Source: Xiphophorus maculatus
Lineage: Eukaryota > Chordata > Actinopteri > Cyprinodontiformes > Poeciliidae
Assembly: GCF_002775205.1 (NCBI RefSeq)
Contig: NC_036460.1
Span: 17,078,402 to 17,142,401 of the forward strand
DNA length: 64,000 bases
Reading direction: 5' to 3'
A program made the position numbers and the translations under genes. The notes under the pieces are model-generated. The model worked only from the letters and a program-made list of their open reading frames with translations, ran no database searches and was not told the origin of the DNA. The first letter of the stretch is position 1. Each line of letters opens with the position of its first letter. Shown piece by piece: positions 48,241-62,794 of this stretch.

Positions 48241-51200
48241 AAGAGGGTACTTTAGTACAGAAATGACAGAACCACATTTTCTATGCACAAGACCTCCTAT
48301 AAACAAATACCGTTAGTTTTAGTGGTTTGTATCATTCATCAATTAGAAATCGTCACAAGATAACAAATTCTTATTACAATACATTTTTCTGATAATAGCT
48401 GATATAATAGTTGCAATTTTCTACTAGACAATACAGAACAAATTGAAGAGGTTTTCAGTCTTTTCAGAAAATCAAGAATTCTAAGCATTTTGTTTTCATA
48501 CATAGATGTGGAAAGTTACAATCACAATCTGTGTTTTAAAGACAGCTGCACCAAATGCAGAATCTATAATCCTCAATCCAGTTGTTCCAGGTTTGAGTCC
48601 CAGCTCTATACTTTTAATTGCATGTCTTTCACGTCTCTCTCTGGCCTTCTATTGTCCAGTTATCAATGAATAAAGACCACTAGTGTCACAAAAATCTTTA
48701 AATATGAAAGACTCTCATCAGCATAGAATAGTCCAATCAAAGTTTGATCAATCTGTTTGTCTCAATCTTTGGTACCACTAACTCAAAGAAAGGTTTAAAA
48801 AGGGCTTGTTTGTGTTTTTACGAATTAAATCAATGTCTCTGCTCAGTGGAGAGTGTCCCAGTTCAGGTTTTAATAATTCAAGTATTTTAGTCCTCCCACT
48901 CGCTCTTTTGTCTAATCCTGATGGGAAGCCCTGAACTGGATGTCAACGTTGGCATCATTATCCTATCGTGATCACAGTGCTTAGAGATCAGCTGTATCTT
49001 GGTTGTCACTCTGTCTTTTTTTATACTGAGACCCCAAAATGCTTTATTTGATGTGTGGAAAGCTTCCTCAAAGCTTTTGTTGACAAATGTTCTCAGCTCT
49101 TAAGTCTTTCTTGGTTAACCTGGTCAGAACATCAGAGCGACTCCAGAACTACCTTTTTCTCATGTCAAAACAGGTTTTAAAAATAGGTGCACTAGGTGCA
49201 CAACATTTCACTACACCCCTACTAAGAGTATAAAGATCAGTGCAGTGTTAGGAGTTATTTATTAGAATGGAGGTGATATTCAGACTCTCTTTTCATGTAT
49301 CCTGTAAAGCAACATAAATAATCCCTATATTTCATAAAAATCACAGGAAACCAATGTCTCAGATGTCTCAGCCTACAACTGGGATCCTCTATCCAAACCT
49401 TTCCACAACTACCAAGGACAATGTGATGGCAGCTGGTTCTTAAAAATTGACTCGGTCATGTATAAAAGAAGTCATTCCCAGCTAACAACCCATGAAGGCC
49501 TGTCTGTTTCACCCTGAAAACATTGAGATGTTTTTTTTGTTGTTTTTTTTTGGGTCCTCTGCCCTTTACTGAGTGCATGTGTCACCTCTGGCCTTTTTCC
49601 AAACACACATTTTGTTACCTCCTACTCACAAAAATAATAATAGCAATCGACTCACTGAGCAGTAAAAAATAGTTTGCGAACTTGCTCTCCATTGTTCATG
49701 TCAGATTGCTGAGCACGATGAGGACCTTTTTGTCAGCATAGCCTTTAAATGTCAACGACGTACACACAGCAGCTGGGATTAATTCACAAAATTTACTACA
49801 AACAAAGACCAGCACCTGGCTTTACAATTTACTCAAAGGAAAGGCATGGGCTATAATAAATGTAATATATATACAGCAAACAGTCTTAAAAGGTTCTACT
49901 TGCATTCTAAATAAATCTTTTACAACGCATAAGCAGGATGTTTGTTCAGAAGCACCTCAGCAGTTTTTACATGTCCTGATACTGAAAATCCTCCAAGAGA
50001 AAGCAGTGACAACACCTCCTCCTGCCTGCCAACACGCTGCCTGCTCACAACATGCAGGCAAAGCAAATGGAGTGATCCCTCTGACCTTGAGAAGGGTTGA
50101 AGCAATTTAACCCCGTCAGACGGTGAGAGTCGAGAGGCAGCTGTTCTAAATTTGGGAAGCGGACAACTATCTAGGCATTTGATGGCGACATAAACCTGAG
50201 GACACGCGGTGATTCCATCGGTTTTCCAAAGACATTTGACAATAAACACATGCATGACCCCGCATCTGAAGGTCTGACCATGTAGACATCAGCTGGGAAA
50301 GATAAAGCGTGGGCATAAAACAAATGAAGGGCAAATGTATTTGTCTGGTGATAAAGATGTAGCGAACGGGGGTGATGACCAATCATAATAACACTAGAAA
50401 TCACTAAAGTCAAAGTGAACATAGAAACTGTGTTATGTGGAGAGGTAGTGTTTGTGTATGCTGCTCTGCTTTCATGGCGTAAAATGTGGAACGTTAATAA
50501 ACAAACCCAGGATGACTTAAATGTAAAAATCGGGAAATAAAGTTAAAAAAATATGAATTCAATAAACTGACATGGGTAAACGGCAACATCATACAGCATC
50601 TCACACACTTACTGACAGTTGTGGTAAAAAGTATTTTACATACATCAATCTTTTAGTACAGTAGTACAACATATTCACAGATCATTCTTTTTATTACTAT
50701 TTTTTCAGAAAACCGCAATTTTATTTCAAGTCTCTATTATTTAAGAGGAAAAAATTTTTAATAAATAAATATGTATAACAAATTATTTTTAATGTTATGT
50801 TTTTGCCCCAATCAGTGAAACTTTTGAATACTTTCTTATGTTGATCAATGTGTCTAGGGTTTTTTAATTAGAAATCCCTCACTTCCTGTTTCCTTGGGGT
50901 ATAAATATGACTAGGCAGAGAAGCCAATTTATCTTAGTAAGTTATTAATTAAGTAAGGTTTATTTGTAATGTATTTTTCCCAGATGAAATAGAGTGTGCA
51001 ACAGTACACTTTAAAATGGGAAAGGTAGAACATGTCATTCGAGTAAGACAGGTTTGTTCTGATCTTATTCAGTCAGGAAATGGTTTTATGGAAATAGTTT
51101 CTTCCCACATCTGCAGCCAGAGCAATACTAAAAAGTCTGAAACTACTCTAACTGGGACACACCAGTCTGGATAAGAACCCAAGTTTATTTTATCACCACC

Positions 51201-52019
51201 CACACTGGGAAGAATAGTAAAGGAGACAAAAAAAAGACTCCACAGATCAATGTTAGAAAACTGCAGCACTGCTAAATTATGCTACTTCAATAAACTACAA
51301 AGGTGTTTCAAGCCTTTCTATTCCAACTGCATTATAACTGAACCTCTTTAAATCAAATTTTCATAAGTTAGAAAATTTACTCTGCAATTTCTATCCCCCT
51401 AGAAGCAAACTATGACAAGAACTCCTAAACTATCCAGACAGTTAAACAGGACATGATATTCAGCAACCTGAACAAAAAAACAGTGAATGTGGACAGTAAA
51501 GTTACTGAGTGTAGCGGTTAGCAAAATTGTCCAACAGCAAAAATAAACTCAGCTGGGAACAGAGCTAAAGTCCCCTCTCTGGCTTGGTTTGTTTTATCCT
51601 TATAGCTTCACGGACCATTAAGCTTTTTGCTGAACTAACTTTTTTATTTTTATTTTTGCTCACACAATTAGGGTTCCTTATTTTGAATCTTTGTAGATCA
51701 GACCCTATGTCGTTAACTTTGCAGCAATCCTTTGTGCTGAGCATGCATGTGGACAGCTTTTAGAATTTCTCTTTAGGGAGAAACCTCCAACAGAGTGGGC
51801 AACCATTTGCAACAACCCACTGGGTGTTTGAGAGGACAAAGCACTTTCTACGTTTAAGAAAATATGGACAGTTAATGATAGCAACAGCTCTTGCTGTGAC
51901 ATCACAGGAAAGAAATACAGCCAAACAGATAAACTGGGAGCCAGTTAAAAATGCCTAAAGAATGAAAGACAGCACACACAGTTAGTTGAAGCAACAGCTT
52001 ATTTTACTGGTATCATCTA

Positions 52020-52225
52020 GAGCAGGGGTCTCCAGCTCCAGTCCTCGAGGCTTAGATGTGTCCACTTCACCACACCTGAGTCAAATAATCAGGTCATTAG
52101 CAAGACTCTCAAAAACTTGACTGCATACAGAGCAGCCATTCGATTCAGGTGTGTTGGACCAGGGACACATCTAAGAGATGCAGGACTACAGTTCTCAAGG
52201 ACTGGCGTTGCAGACCCCGGATCTA
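52020..52225. mobile_element. palindromic short interspersed element, copy 1
   Basis: The left half (gagcaggggtctccagctcc, cttagatgtgtccacttcac, acctgagtcaaataatcagg) is mirrored by the right half (gattcaggtgtgttggacca, gggacacatctaagagatgc, tgcagaccccggatct). Ends and middle are inverted repeats, as in MITE-type elements common in fish. A second copy is at 62515-62725. Confidence 0.75.
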
Positions 52226-54855
52226 GTGGAAAAGAGCATGACGTCATAGCAGCTGTAGCTAAGTCAATGTCTCCCTATAGGAAGGTGTCACAGCTAAACA
52301 GAGCACCAGGACAGATGTAACCTCTATGAAGAGAAAAAATCCCAGAGAGAACGAAAAGTTAAAAGGTGAATCACCAGCAGAAAAAGTAAAATTGGAGAGT
52401 AGCAGGAAGAACGTACTACTAGAAGAGTGGCCAATATATCCTCCAGCAGCCCAAGCCTTTAGCAGCATAACTATAGAGATAGCTAATGTAGTCCACTGAC
52501 TACAAGCTTTACCACAAGGAAATCTAAAAAGTAGACAGGACGTCTGCCTCATGGATAAAAAAAACTGTGAGCTGGTTCCAAACAGCCTGATAACTAAAAG
52601 TTGTGTTGGACACACCTAATAGTTACAGTGGAGAACTCCGTCCTTCCAGGGATAGAATTTGACACCCCTGATTTAGCACCTTCTCTCAACACACTGAAGC
52701 CCTCGATGACTCCTGATGGCTTTGGGGAACATTCCATTTTTATCTGTTCGAGGTAAAATAGATTCTTAGAAAGCATGCATAGATTTGTGCAACTGTTCAA
52801 GGTGAATGTTCTCTGCTGTTTCATGTGAAACCATTGTTTGTGTAAAACATTTGACCTCTCACAGGTCAAAGATCCAGAATATGCTGGAGATGTGCTTGTT
52901 TTCTGACTCCATGAGCTCCCTGACTCATGCAAATTTACTATGTGCTCAGCACTAGAGTAAACAGTCAAGTGAAACTTGACCTGACCACAAGTCCTAATAA
53001 GCTACTAAAATGAAACCAAGGAGAACAACTAAGAAGATTTGGAGGTTGTAAAAAATACTTTAACTTTGCAATCAGCAAAAACATCATTTCTGGATTTGGC
53101 TTTTTTTCAAGTAACATGAAAAATGTTTCCTTCTAAAGATAAAGAGAAAAATAGCACATAAATAGCACATCTGCCACACACTTTCAAATGCTTTAAAATG
53201 TATTTGCTAAAATCATTCCATTTCATTTGCATGGGAGGTGAAATATTTAACTTGCTTTACGTTGGTGGAAAAAAAAAACATACTAGTAAAAGATGCAAAG
53301 CTGGAGTAGCAAACAATCTCTTATTTTGCAGACAAACTCTAGCAACACTTTGAAGTCTGCACAGCAGAGTTCAGCAGGTTGACATCAAGAAACTTAATAT
53401 TGTGATGAAAAGCATCACAATATATTTGAAACTGAAATGCAAAACATATTTTAGCCATATTTCCCAAACTGTCTTTAAGACATTGCACACATATAAAATA
53501 TATTTTACAAAGTGTCCCTTGAGTCCAAAATGATTTCTTCTTGCAAAATAATGGTTTGGTCTAAATTTGTCAGTATGCCACAAATTCTTTTCATATTTTC
53601 TTTTTTTAGATTAAGAAGGAGACTATGGTGTTAAGAATGTTGACGTTGCCTGGCTGATGTTCTCTGTAAGAGGGACTTGAAAGTATGTGTGTATTCGGGA
53701 TGCACAATATATTAGCATTGGCATCGGTGTTGGCTGATTTAAGTGTGTTTTTTCTCCTGACTTGTAGTATCCACTCTTGTGACAAAATGTTGCACCAATG
53801 TAAATGAAGTGACACCCTCACTGATCTCTACCTGCTCTACATCGTCACCCCAACGCCGGAATTGTGTTATCTATTTCAAGACCAGAGCTGAGCTTTGGGA
53901 ATAATGATGTATGTGTTCTGCTGATTGCGCCAATTTACTTGGGCATGAAATCCTATTTGGGCTTTCTTCCATGGAGACAGTTTTTTAAATCTCTATGCTG
54001 CACTCAGAGCTTCTGCAGACAGTGCTACAGCTTCTACATACAATGTGTCCTTACGTTATCACAGTAATGGACCTTTGCAAACATTGAGTTTCCTTTGTCC
54101 ATCAAAGCATCATTCCCCCTCTCTGCTTAATACTCTGATCCTCCCACACACATCTGCTGCTCTTACTTCTTATTCTTTTCTCTTTCTTTTCTTTTTTTTT
54201 ACTTCCTTTCTTCTTTTTTGTACAAGTGTTTTTGTCATTTTGTGTCATTCTAAGACTTAGAAAGAAATACCAGCAGCTGAACAAGGCTGCTGCAATAAAA
54301 TGCTGCAGGTCTAGGTGCAGGTGAATCAATTATGAGAAATGTTCCAGAGAAGACAACAAACAGCGCCGCTCAGAAGTGTGCAGCTGCGACCCGAGTTAAA
54401 TTAAAAGAGCTATTGTCAAGTTCCTGGGGTGTTTGGGTTTTAAATTTCCTTCTTGGTGGTGTTTTTTTTTTTTCATTTCCTTTTTTATGTTTGTTAGATC
54501 TTGACATGTTCAGTTTAATTCTTTGTTTATATTTGTGTATCCTGGACTACAAATGTTTTGCAATGTATTTTTCTTAGTTGTAGGTATTCACATACTAGAT
54601 GTCTCTCTAACTGTACTTTGCAACACATACCTGTTGATAATATTGAAACTAAATAAATTCAGCTCTGACACATTAATCTATTCTATTAAGCCATTATTAT
54701 TAGAAAGATTCATTAATTTCTTCAAAATAATAGCCCCTACCGTTATGTTTATTCCTAGATTCAGTATTTGCTCTTATTTTCTCATAACATAAATCCTTGC
54801 TCTTGCACTCAGCTTGACCAAATTCCCATCACAAAGGTCTTAGCTGCAGACTGGG

Positions 54856-54978
54856 CCGGGGTATAAAAGTGGGTAGATACTCTCTGCCCACTTTTATACC
54901 CCGGACCCATATAACCAAAGATAATCTATATCTTTGGTTATATGGGATATAATATATCCCATATATTATATGGGATAT
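54856..54978. repeat. cluster of consecutive perfect hairpins
   Basis: Hairpin 1: ccggggtataaaagtggg (54856-54873) with its exact complement at 54887-54904. Hairpin 2: cccatataaccaaagata (54906-54923) with 54929-54946. Hairpin 3: gggatat (54944-54950) with 54954-54960. Hairpin 4: atatcccatata (54954-54965) with 54967-54978. Arms are perfect, loops are 1-13 nt, and units are adjacent or overlapping. Confidence 0.92.
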
Positions 54979-55314
54979 ATAATATATGGTTATATAAAGA
55001 GAGAGATATGTAAAAACGGGCCTAAAAGACGCCCCCGGTCCATTCTGCAGTCTGCAGCTGGAGTACGTATTCCTGCCTGACTGATCGTGTCATGTCATTC
55101 AGATTTAGTTTTGGGTTTTCTGATTTTGAATGGAGTGACAGAGTTCAAAGGTCTCTCTGTCTGAACAATAAAACCATGAACTGAGCTCCTCAGTTTTACT
55201 ACATACTGGCTCACTGATCTGATTGAAAACAGCAGAAAACTAAGCAGCAGTGGACGAGTTAAAAACAGGCAGGGTTTAATGTTGTACAAGCAAGATCAAC
55301 TTTAAAAAAGTAGG

Positions 55315-55350
55315 CATGAAAATCACATGTTTTCACATGTGATTTTCATG
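55315..55350. repeat. perfect 16-bp inverted repeat, 4-nt loop
   Basis: catgaaaatcacatgt (55315-55330) and its exact reverse complement (55335-55350). Confidence 0.9.
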
Positions 55351-58300
55351 TGATTTTTTTGTAAGGGAAAACACAGATCACAAATCTCTATGTTCAGAAC
55401 AGGTAGACCACAAGATAAAACTAAGTCAAGAGAGTATGTCTATCCTCGTGTGTTGGGCCAAACATAGACTGTTCAATATTAAGAGAGGCGATGAGGGTCA
55501 TGTTCATGTGGTAAGTTAGATTTAAGCAGAATAATTTGACATCTTTATCTACTGTAATTTTGTGCTTGAGGCATGTATCCCATATCAAAATATGAATTTT
55601 AGTCATTTGATTTGGACTTGAGACTTGAGTTGGACTTGGAAGAAAGTGACTTGTGAACATTTCTGTTCATTTTTCATTCCAACTTCTGATGCTGGGATTT
55701 TGTAGAAAATCTTGCTTAGTTCTCACTCTGGTGTCACAATATTTATACAGAGCAACCTAAGTTATATCCAAGTTTGACTTATGTTGAGCCCTGGTTATTT
55801 TAATTATGTTCATTTTAAAGTTTAATTTTATTCAAATGAGGTTTTGGAGAAAACAACATGAAGGTTCAGTGACTCTGTCATCTTAATTTAGCAAAGCAAC
55901 ACACAAGCTGCATGTAGAAACAGAACAGATCAATAATAGGCTTTAGCTTATTTTTAAATTCTGGGTTATCAACACGGAGAATAAGAAAGGAAACTCAAAT
56001 TCTGTTTTTTGACAAGTATTTAGGTTCATGAACAAAGTAGAGCATTTTTTGGAAAAGTATTATTCCCAAATCCAGAAGTAAAAAAAGTGGTGTTTTCTTT
56101 CTCCAATTCTGAATCCCGCACACAAGCATGAACAATCACTATTTGGCTGACTGAGAGTTGCTCAGCTTGGAGCCCCAGGATAAGAAGAAAACGACGTAGC
56201 TGATGTCGCCCTGGTTCTTCTCACCACAGGAATAATACAAATGTGTCGTGGAAAATGTTGAAAATAGGAGATGTGCCGTAATATCTCTGGGGAGCACAGG
56301 CGTGACTCTGCTGGGCTGACAAATGTCTACAGGATCATACATGAGTGAGGAAAGGAGTTTGACAGAAACATGTTAATATGTTTATGTAAGAAAGGAAAAA
56401 ATACCGTAGTCTCGAGGATTCTGATGAAAATAGTCAACAGCAGGTCATGAACAGGCCTCGGGTCATTTTAGTCTCTTTGAAATGCATAAATTTTAATGCG
56501 CCATTAACACATCTGAAGACGTGCCAAGATGCATCTTTATCGTACTCCTATTGCGTGTTATCAGCCTAAGACAAAATACTTTATTTTCAGACAAGCATGC
56601 TAACGAACAGGAGGTTTTTAAAAAGTGGTTTAACATTATTGTCCCATAAAGTTGAAGTTATTTTCTTCATTTGGTCACATTATCTACAGGCCTAGAATAG
56701 AGCTGTGTTCTACACAAGGCAATTTCCCAAATTAAAATACTTTTTTCCCCCATTGAATAAATAATAAACCTTGAACAATCTTGTTTAAGTAAGTAGAACT
56801 ACATGTATGGTGTATCTGCAGTGAGTCACTGTTTGTAATTTCTCTCATACTGTTTCTGTTATTCTAGTCAATCCAGCCTGAAAAAGCCCAAGCAGTGAGA
56901 TTTACCCAAACTTGAGCTGAAATACCAATTTCTTTGCATATGTAGATAAAAAAAATTAGAGGTAGGGCTATTTTACTATGTCACAATTCTGCTTTCTGGA
57001 GCCATAATTTGATTCAAAATCAATTTTCTATACAAAACAACTATTCATAATGATTTCTGCGTCTATCTAGGCAAAGGAAGATAAAGATAGCACATGGTGA
57101 AGCACATGGTGAGGCTCATATTAAGCTCTGCCTGGCTTGGTTCGATGCAGGAAGGGTGCCTGCTCCCTTCCTGCTGCATCCTCCGTTTTGCTCTTATGAA
57201 ATGATCACAGGGAGAGTGCCACACTGCTAAAAGACTTTAGATTCATTTAGTAAAGAATTGTTCAAATGTACATACGTCCTCACTGCACTGGTTAAATACA
57301 ACTTAAAAGTATTCATATTGCAGAAAAACCATATTGGAAGCAGACTAGCTGAAGCAAAATATCAACATCGCTGTCCGAGTGCATTTCTGCAGAAAACACG
57401 GCCACAACATCTGACCAATCACAGAGCTCTGTATTGTTCTGGTCTTGCACACAGTGAAGCTCATGTCATGGAGTTGTTCAAACAGAAATGTTAATGTAAA
57501 CTCAGCATTCTCCTTTAACAATGTGAGGAACCAGGAACCAAAACAACGACAGAAAAATTCCCATTTGCAAACAAATTTCTATCATATATACAATTAACAA
57601 AAACGGCAAGAAAATCTGTTTTAGCTTACCATGCAACCAAACACTTTTATGAAAGGGTGAAATAGTTTGGTAAAAGCTGAAAGGTTTGGCTGATTTAGAG
57701 TTATTTCCTGCTGTAAGTCAGAGCTCATCCAGCAATATGATGGCATATTTATTCTGTTCTCTCTCTGCACGGACCGTGAAAGGACAGATCAGGGCACAAC
57801 ACAAACCAAGAAGGAAGTGTTTGAATCCAGTGATGAATGACTCGCTCTCCTCCAGACAGGACCCACAGATCAAAGCAGGAAGGCAGCAAAAAGGGAGAGA
57901 ACAGAAGACTCTGCAGACTTACGTGCATGTTGAGTCGTTTTAGATAAGAGGAACCTAATTTTTGTGGAGCTTTTTTGACTACTAAAAATGATTTTAAAAA
58001 GTCTCTTTGTCCCACTACATGTCTGAAACATTTGAAACACCAATAACAATCCAATCCAGACACGTTCTCTCACCATTTCCCCCCACAAATAAAAGAGAAG
58101 CAAAGTTGTCTTCCCTTTCAAAACACTCAGCTTGTCAAACCATTCAGCAGTGTGATGAAATTCAGTGTGACTATCGCAATAATATGACACTTATCTGTGT
58201 CTTCATGCATTAAAACATGAGCAAATGATCAAAAGTGACAACACGATGCAGCCAGCGGTAGATGATGAACTGAAATTCAAAAACTGTTAAGCTTTTATCT

Positions 58301-59524
58301 TTTATTTAGCTCACATGTTTTTTTAAATTTATTAATTTATTTTTTATTTTTGGCTTTTCACATCCAATATCCAAGTGGATAGACGACAGGCAGATGAAGC
58401 TATTTTAGAGTTTCTCAAAAATTAGCATGAAGTACCTCACGACTCAAAAGAACTCGTTTCACCAACACACACAATTATACATATCCATTGTCAAAAGGTG
58501 AGTGAAAGCAATAAAATACAAAATTTCAGCTGTGACTTTATGGTCTCAAACTAGAAATAATTAGGAAACTAGAACCTTTTATTTAAGCACATTTATACAG
58601 CAGGTATCAGAAAAAAAATGGCTTTAATACAAAATAATTAGTGGCCCAAATAGCGCCACCTGATGCAATATATGAAATACTTATAACTGAAGCATTTTTT
58701 GCACTTTTGCTTTATTGATTTAAGTAGTTAAGAACCTTTATTTTGTAATTCAGAACTTAATATTAGTATTAGTGGATCTTTACACACATCTTTATCAGTG
58801 GTTGAACTTTACAAATAAAATACAGAGAAAAACCATGAAGCTGTGGAGCAATCAGGTAGATGTCCTAAAGGTGGATTGACCATCACATACCTGGAGTGTT
58901 TTGAGTGAGAATCCTCCTTCTAAAAAGTCAAAATTTTAAGGGCTATCCAAATTTTGTATGGATTTCACACACCTAAACTTTACATACAAACAACTTGTGC
59001 CTTTCTACAACATAAAGTAATTCTGAGATGATTTTCAGCAGAAGCAGAGCCTTTTGAGACCAAAGCTTGTGTCTGGGGGTTTTGGCACCACTCAATTCAA
59101 CATGCAGCTGCTCACACTTTCAAAGTGCGACATGAGAGTGCGAAATTGGTGTTCTTAGTTAAACTACTGCTATTTCTGTTACCTTGGTGACGATTTATAA
59201 AACACTTGATGCATCTTTTAGGGAGTATTGGAAAAATGTCAAAACACTTTTGTGATGTATTGGCATTTATTTATTCCTGAACAATGTGGACCGTTTCAGC
59301 CCACGACACATTAAAAGTGATGCTTCAGTTTGTGGTTAACAGCATAAAAGTTGTTTACTCTTTTCATTATGACATTACTTTGCTTGTGTTTTAGCACAGA
59401 AGAACCAGATCAGGAAAGACAAACAACTCATCATCAGCGGAATGATTTCCATGTAGTAGAAAACATTTGAGTAAATGGATAGAGGTCATTGTCAACGTCA
59501 CATTTTGTTGCTTTCCTTTGTCTG

Positions 59525-59564
59525 AATGGTGTGCTGCCTTAACAAATGGTGTGCTGCCTTAACA
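59525..59564 (+). repeat. perfect tandem duplication, 2 x 20 bp
   Basis: aatggtgtgctgccttaaca occurs twice back to back (59525-59544, 59545-59564). Confidence 0.92.
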
Positions 59565-62514
59565 CATGAAGGATGTATGAGGTGATAGAGTTTAACCAAA
59601 AGCCTTTGTTGCCTTCCTCACAATTAATCAAAATGCATAATGCATCCATGTTCCCATTAATGGCCTAGTCAAAGCAGAAGTTGATTAAAACATTTAACTA
59701 TGACCACATTTACCTGGAGTCAAATGTATACTTTTCGCTGAATGCAAAAATTAGACATTTGATGTGTTTTTTTTTCTTCCTTCTGTGATCAGGTTACATC
59801 CATCTGTCATCTGATCAACGTTTTATAGAACTGTGTGTCACTCCAATTAGCCCCATTGGATCATAGATTTATTCAAAGCAACCATTTATCCATGCCAATG
59901 GCAGCTCAGGATCTCAAATCATAATGAGTCCACAAACATGTTATTGTCAAGTACTGCCTTAAAGTCTGATAAGCACATGTGAAAGTTTCTCTGTATGAAA
60001 CTTTCAAGGAAAAAAACTGTTGATTATGATCATGAACCTAAACTGCTGGTATGGGTAGGATTAGGATTCTAACATAATGAGAAACAGATTACCACATACT
60101 GTGTAGGCATCACTTAGAAGTAGGTAACCACCTTAAAGACACAACTTAACCCACACTTTAATACTTTAGTCAGTCAGTCAAACCCTCATGACTGAGATAG
60201 AAATTGTCATTCAGATATAGGACTACTCAGACTTTAATCACAAACACGCACACATAAAGTCAAGTGAAAATCAAGAAGATTTCTTTTCTCTTGACATTTA
60301 GTCAAGAGCACAAAGTCCATGGAGTTCAAAAAGATGTTCCTCAATTTTTAAATGAAAGTGCAAATGAGAAACTCAAGGAGATCAAAGTTGAGTTTCAAAA
60401 AGTTTCTTTAGGGTGAATACTGATGCCCTCGCTCTAAGATTTGTTTTCTACTCCTGTGAAAAGATAAAGTTGGCAGAATTTTTTTTTTAAAACAATTACT
60501 TAAAAATGTATTATATATTGTTTTGTTTGGATAAAAAGTTTTCTGTTGTGTGTAAACATAATGGTTAATCCTTTTAGTTCTAAGTTAAAACTAACTTGTA
60601 AGTTAGTGAAGGTGCTTCACAAATATCTTTGAAAATATTGTTGGTCCTACCAACCCCAACATAAAGGTATGATGTGCCACAAAATATATTTTCATAATAA
60701 TACGCAATATTCTTCTATATAAAATCTCTTCTCTTGGATCCTGCATTACTTTCTCTAAGTTGTAAAATTGACTCAAAAGATGAAAATTCCCCAAGTCCAA
60801 AATGTTGAGAGATTTTATAAAAAAAAACAAAACATTTTAACTCACTTTGTATTAATCTAAAATGATTTTAAATCTGCTTTCCCAAAACTTATTTTAATCC
60901 CAAAAGTTCAGACTAACCTACAAAGACGTGTTAAACCCTTAAGAAGTTTTTATTTCATTGCAGAGTTTAAAGTCAAACCAGATGCTGTAAGCTACATGAG
61001 GCTGCAAAGCAATGCTGAAAATGTTTTCACTGCGCCCTTTTTTCTAAACATGTCTTTGTTAAGATTGTGTGCAAGAACCCAAGTGCAGGTTGGCAGGCTG
61101 GAGGATGAAAAAAAATAACTTTTCATTGAACTAAAACTAAGCTAAAGGCGCTACCTGGCAGGAGCTTCTGAGCAGGAATTCAGAACTGAAGAATACAGAA
61201 ACAAAGCTCGGCTGGATACAATACAATGACTAGCAATGTCAATGATCTGGCAGGGAACAAATAAAAACTGGCAGGTTTATCCACAGGGGGAGAATAATCA
61301 CCGACACAATGAAGGTATGCTGTTTAGCAAAAACAAAAAACAGAGGCTGAGCAGAAAGCAAGAATTAACTAAGAAAAAAAAGACAGTAAAAATGGGTACA
61401 ACGGATATGAATTTAGGCATAAGTGCTTCTTGTCAAAACAAAGCAAAAATATGATAACCATCCTTATAATTTTTTTTTATATACATTTAGAAGTAGAGTA
61501 GTTTTTTCATTTGACACATTTTGTCTTTATTAACTCAATTTAAAAATGAACATTTTAGCAAAGTGCATTATAGGCAGAGTACAAATAATGTAGCCCAATA
61601 AAAATGCTAATAAAAGATAGCTGTGTACAAAACCAATATTTTAGTAAAAACAGTATCCGAATAAGATGAAATAAGATTGTGTTTGACAACAAACTCTAAA
61701 TGTGACTATAAATAAAGAATTAACTTCATTAATTATTTCCTGTATGTTTATATAGACCAACCAAAATGTTTGCTCTGTCTGTTTAAATATTGTAAAAGAT
61801 CAGATCACATTTCAGCTGATCGAACAATCTCAATTTTACCTTCATGGGACTGAAATCCAGACTTTAAATTAGGTCATCACTACGATGAAAGGTGAATATG
61901 TTATTCTTAAAATCAGTTGAGAAAACAAATAATGTAAAGGAGCTACTCTACACTGAAAACCCATGAAGAATTTTGTGCAGCAAAAACACAACCAGTTCAT
62001 CTGTTTATATGAAACAGTTTCACATTTTATAAAACTGTCAAACTTGAAAATAGTGGTACTTCAACAGTGAGGGAATCCTGAGTGTTTTTAATGCTTAACT
62101 TGCCAATTAAAATAAGTTATTAAAGATGACACATCAAGATGAGGCGAGAGCTGGGTCTGCATGTATCTCCTTAAAACTAACAGCAGTTCTTAAGTACAAA
62201 GTCTAAACATAAAAAAAGAAATGTGAAACTAAGCCACAGGGATGGATGAAGATTTTGCAAATGGCTGCAAACTACAAACACTGATTAAAAACTAAATTGT
62301 TAATGGATGCAGAAATGAGCCTATAGCCACAAGCAGAGTAGTGAGAAAATTTCATGGCAAGATGTGAAAACCTCGAACATTTGGAAGTAACATTTACATT
62401 ACTTCATAATTATTTATGCAAAATTTGTCCAAAGATCCAATAGATGGCAAATGTGGCTTAAAATGGCTGATTACTAGGAAACATTAAAACTGAACACAGT
62501 CAGTGATACAATGC

Positions 62515-62725
62515 TCTACAATTCAGACCTAGAGGACTGAGGTCCTGCAGCATTTAGATGCTTCAACACACCTGAGTCAAATAATTAGGTAATTAGCAGG
62601 ATGACAGCAATTTACTGCAAACTGAGTAGGGATCCAGTCATTTGTTTCAGGCGTTTTAGACCAGGAATACATCTAAAAGTTGCAGGACAGCAGATCTTGA
62701 ACAGTGGATTTGAGGATCTCTATTC
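62515..62725. mobile_element. palindromic short interspersed element, copy 2
   Basis: It is related to 52020-52225 through shared blocks: cacacctgagtcaaataatt, aattagcagg, tttagaccaggaatacatct and aaaagttgcaggac. It is more diverged and its ends are less clear. Confidence 0.7.
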
Positions 62726-62794
62726 TAACCTGTAGTTTTAATAACAATATGAAAGCTTTCCAGTGTAAACAGCTTTACTTTATAGGAATTGCTT

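Noticed and set aside
49920-50422. Cluster of overlapping minus-strand ORFs of 71-111 aa as a possible SPHKAP 5' exon or new gene
   Set aside because: There is no similarity to the SPHKAP N-terminus, no convincing splice-site pair, and the frames overlap one another as expected by chance.
52259-52968. Minus-strand ORFs of 118 and 124 aa
   Set aside because: Composition is low-complexity, they lie next to a MITE copy, and no domain or splice signal was recognised.
57686-58190. Overlapping ORFs of 85-106 aa on both strands
   Set aside because: Opposite-strand shadows of each other without recognisable domains; treated as chance ORFs.
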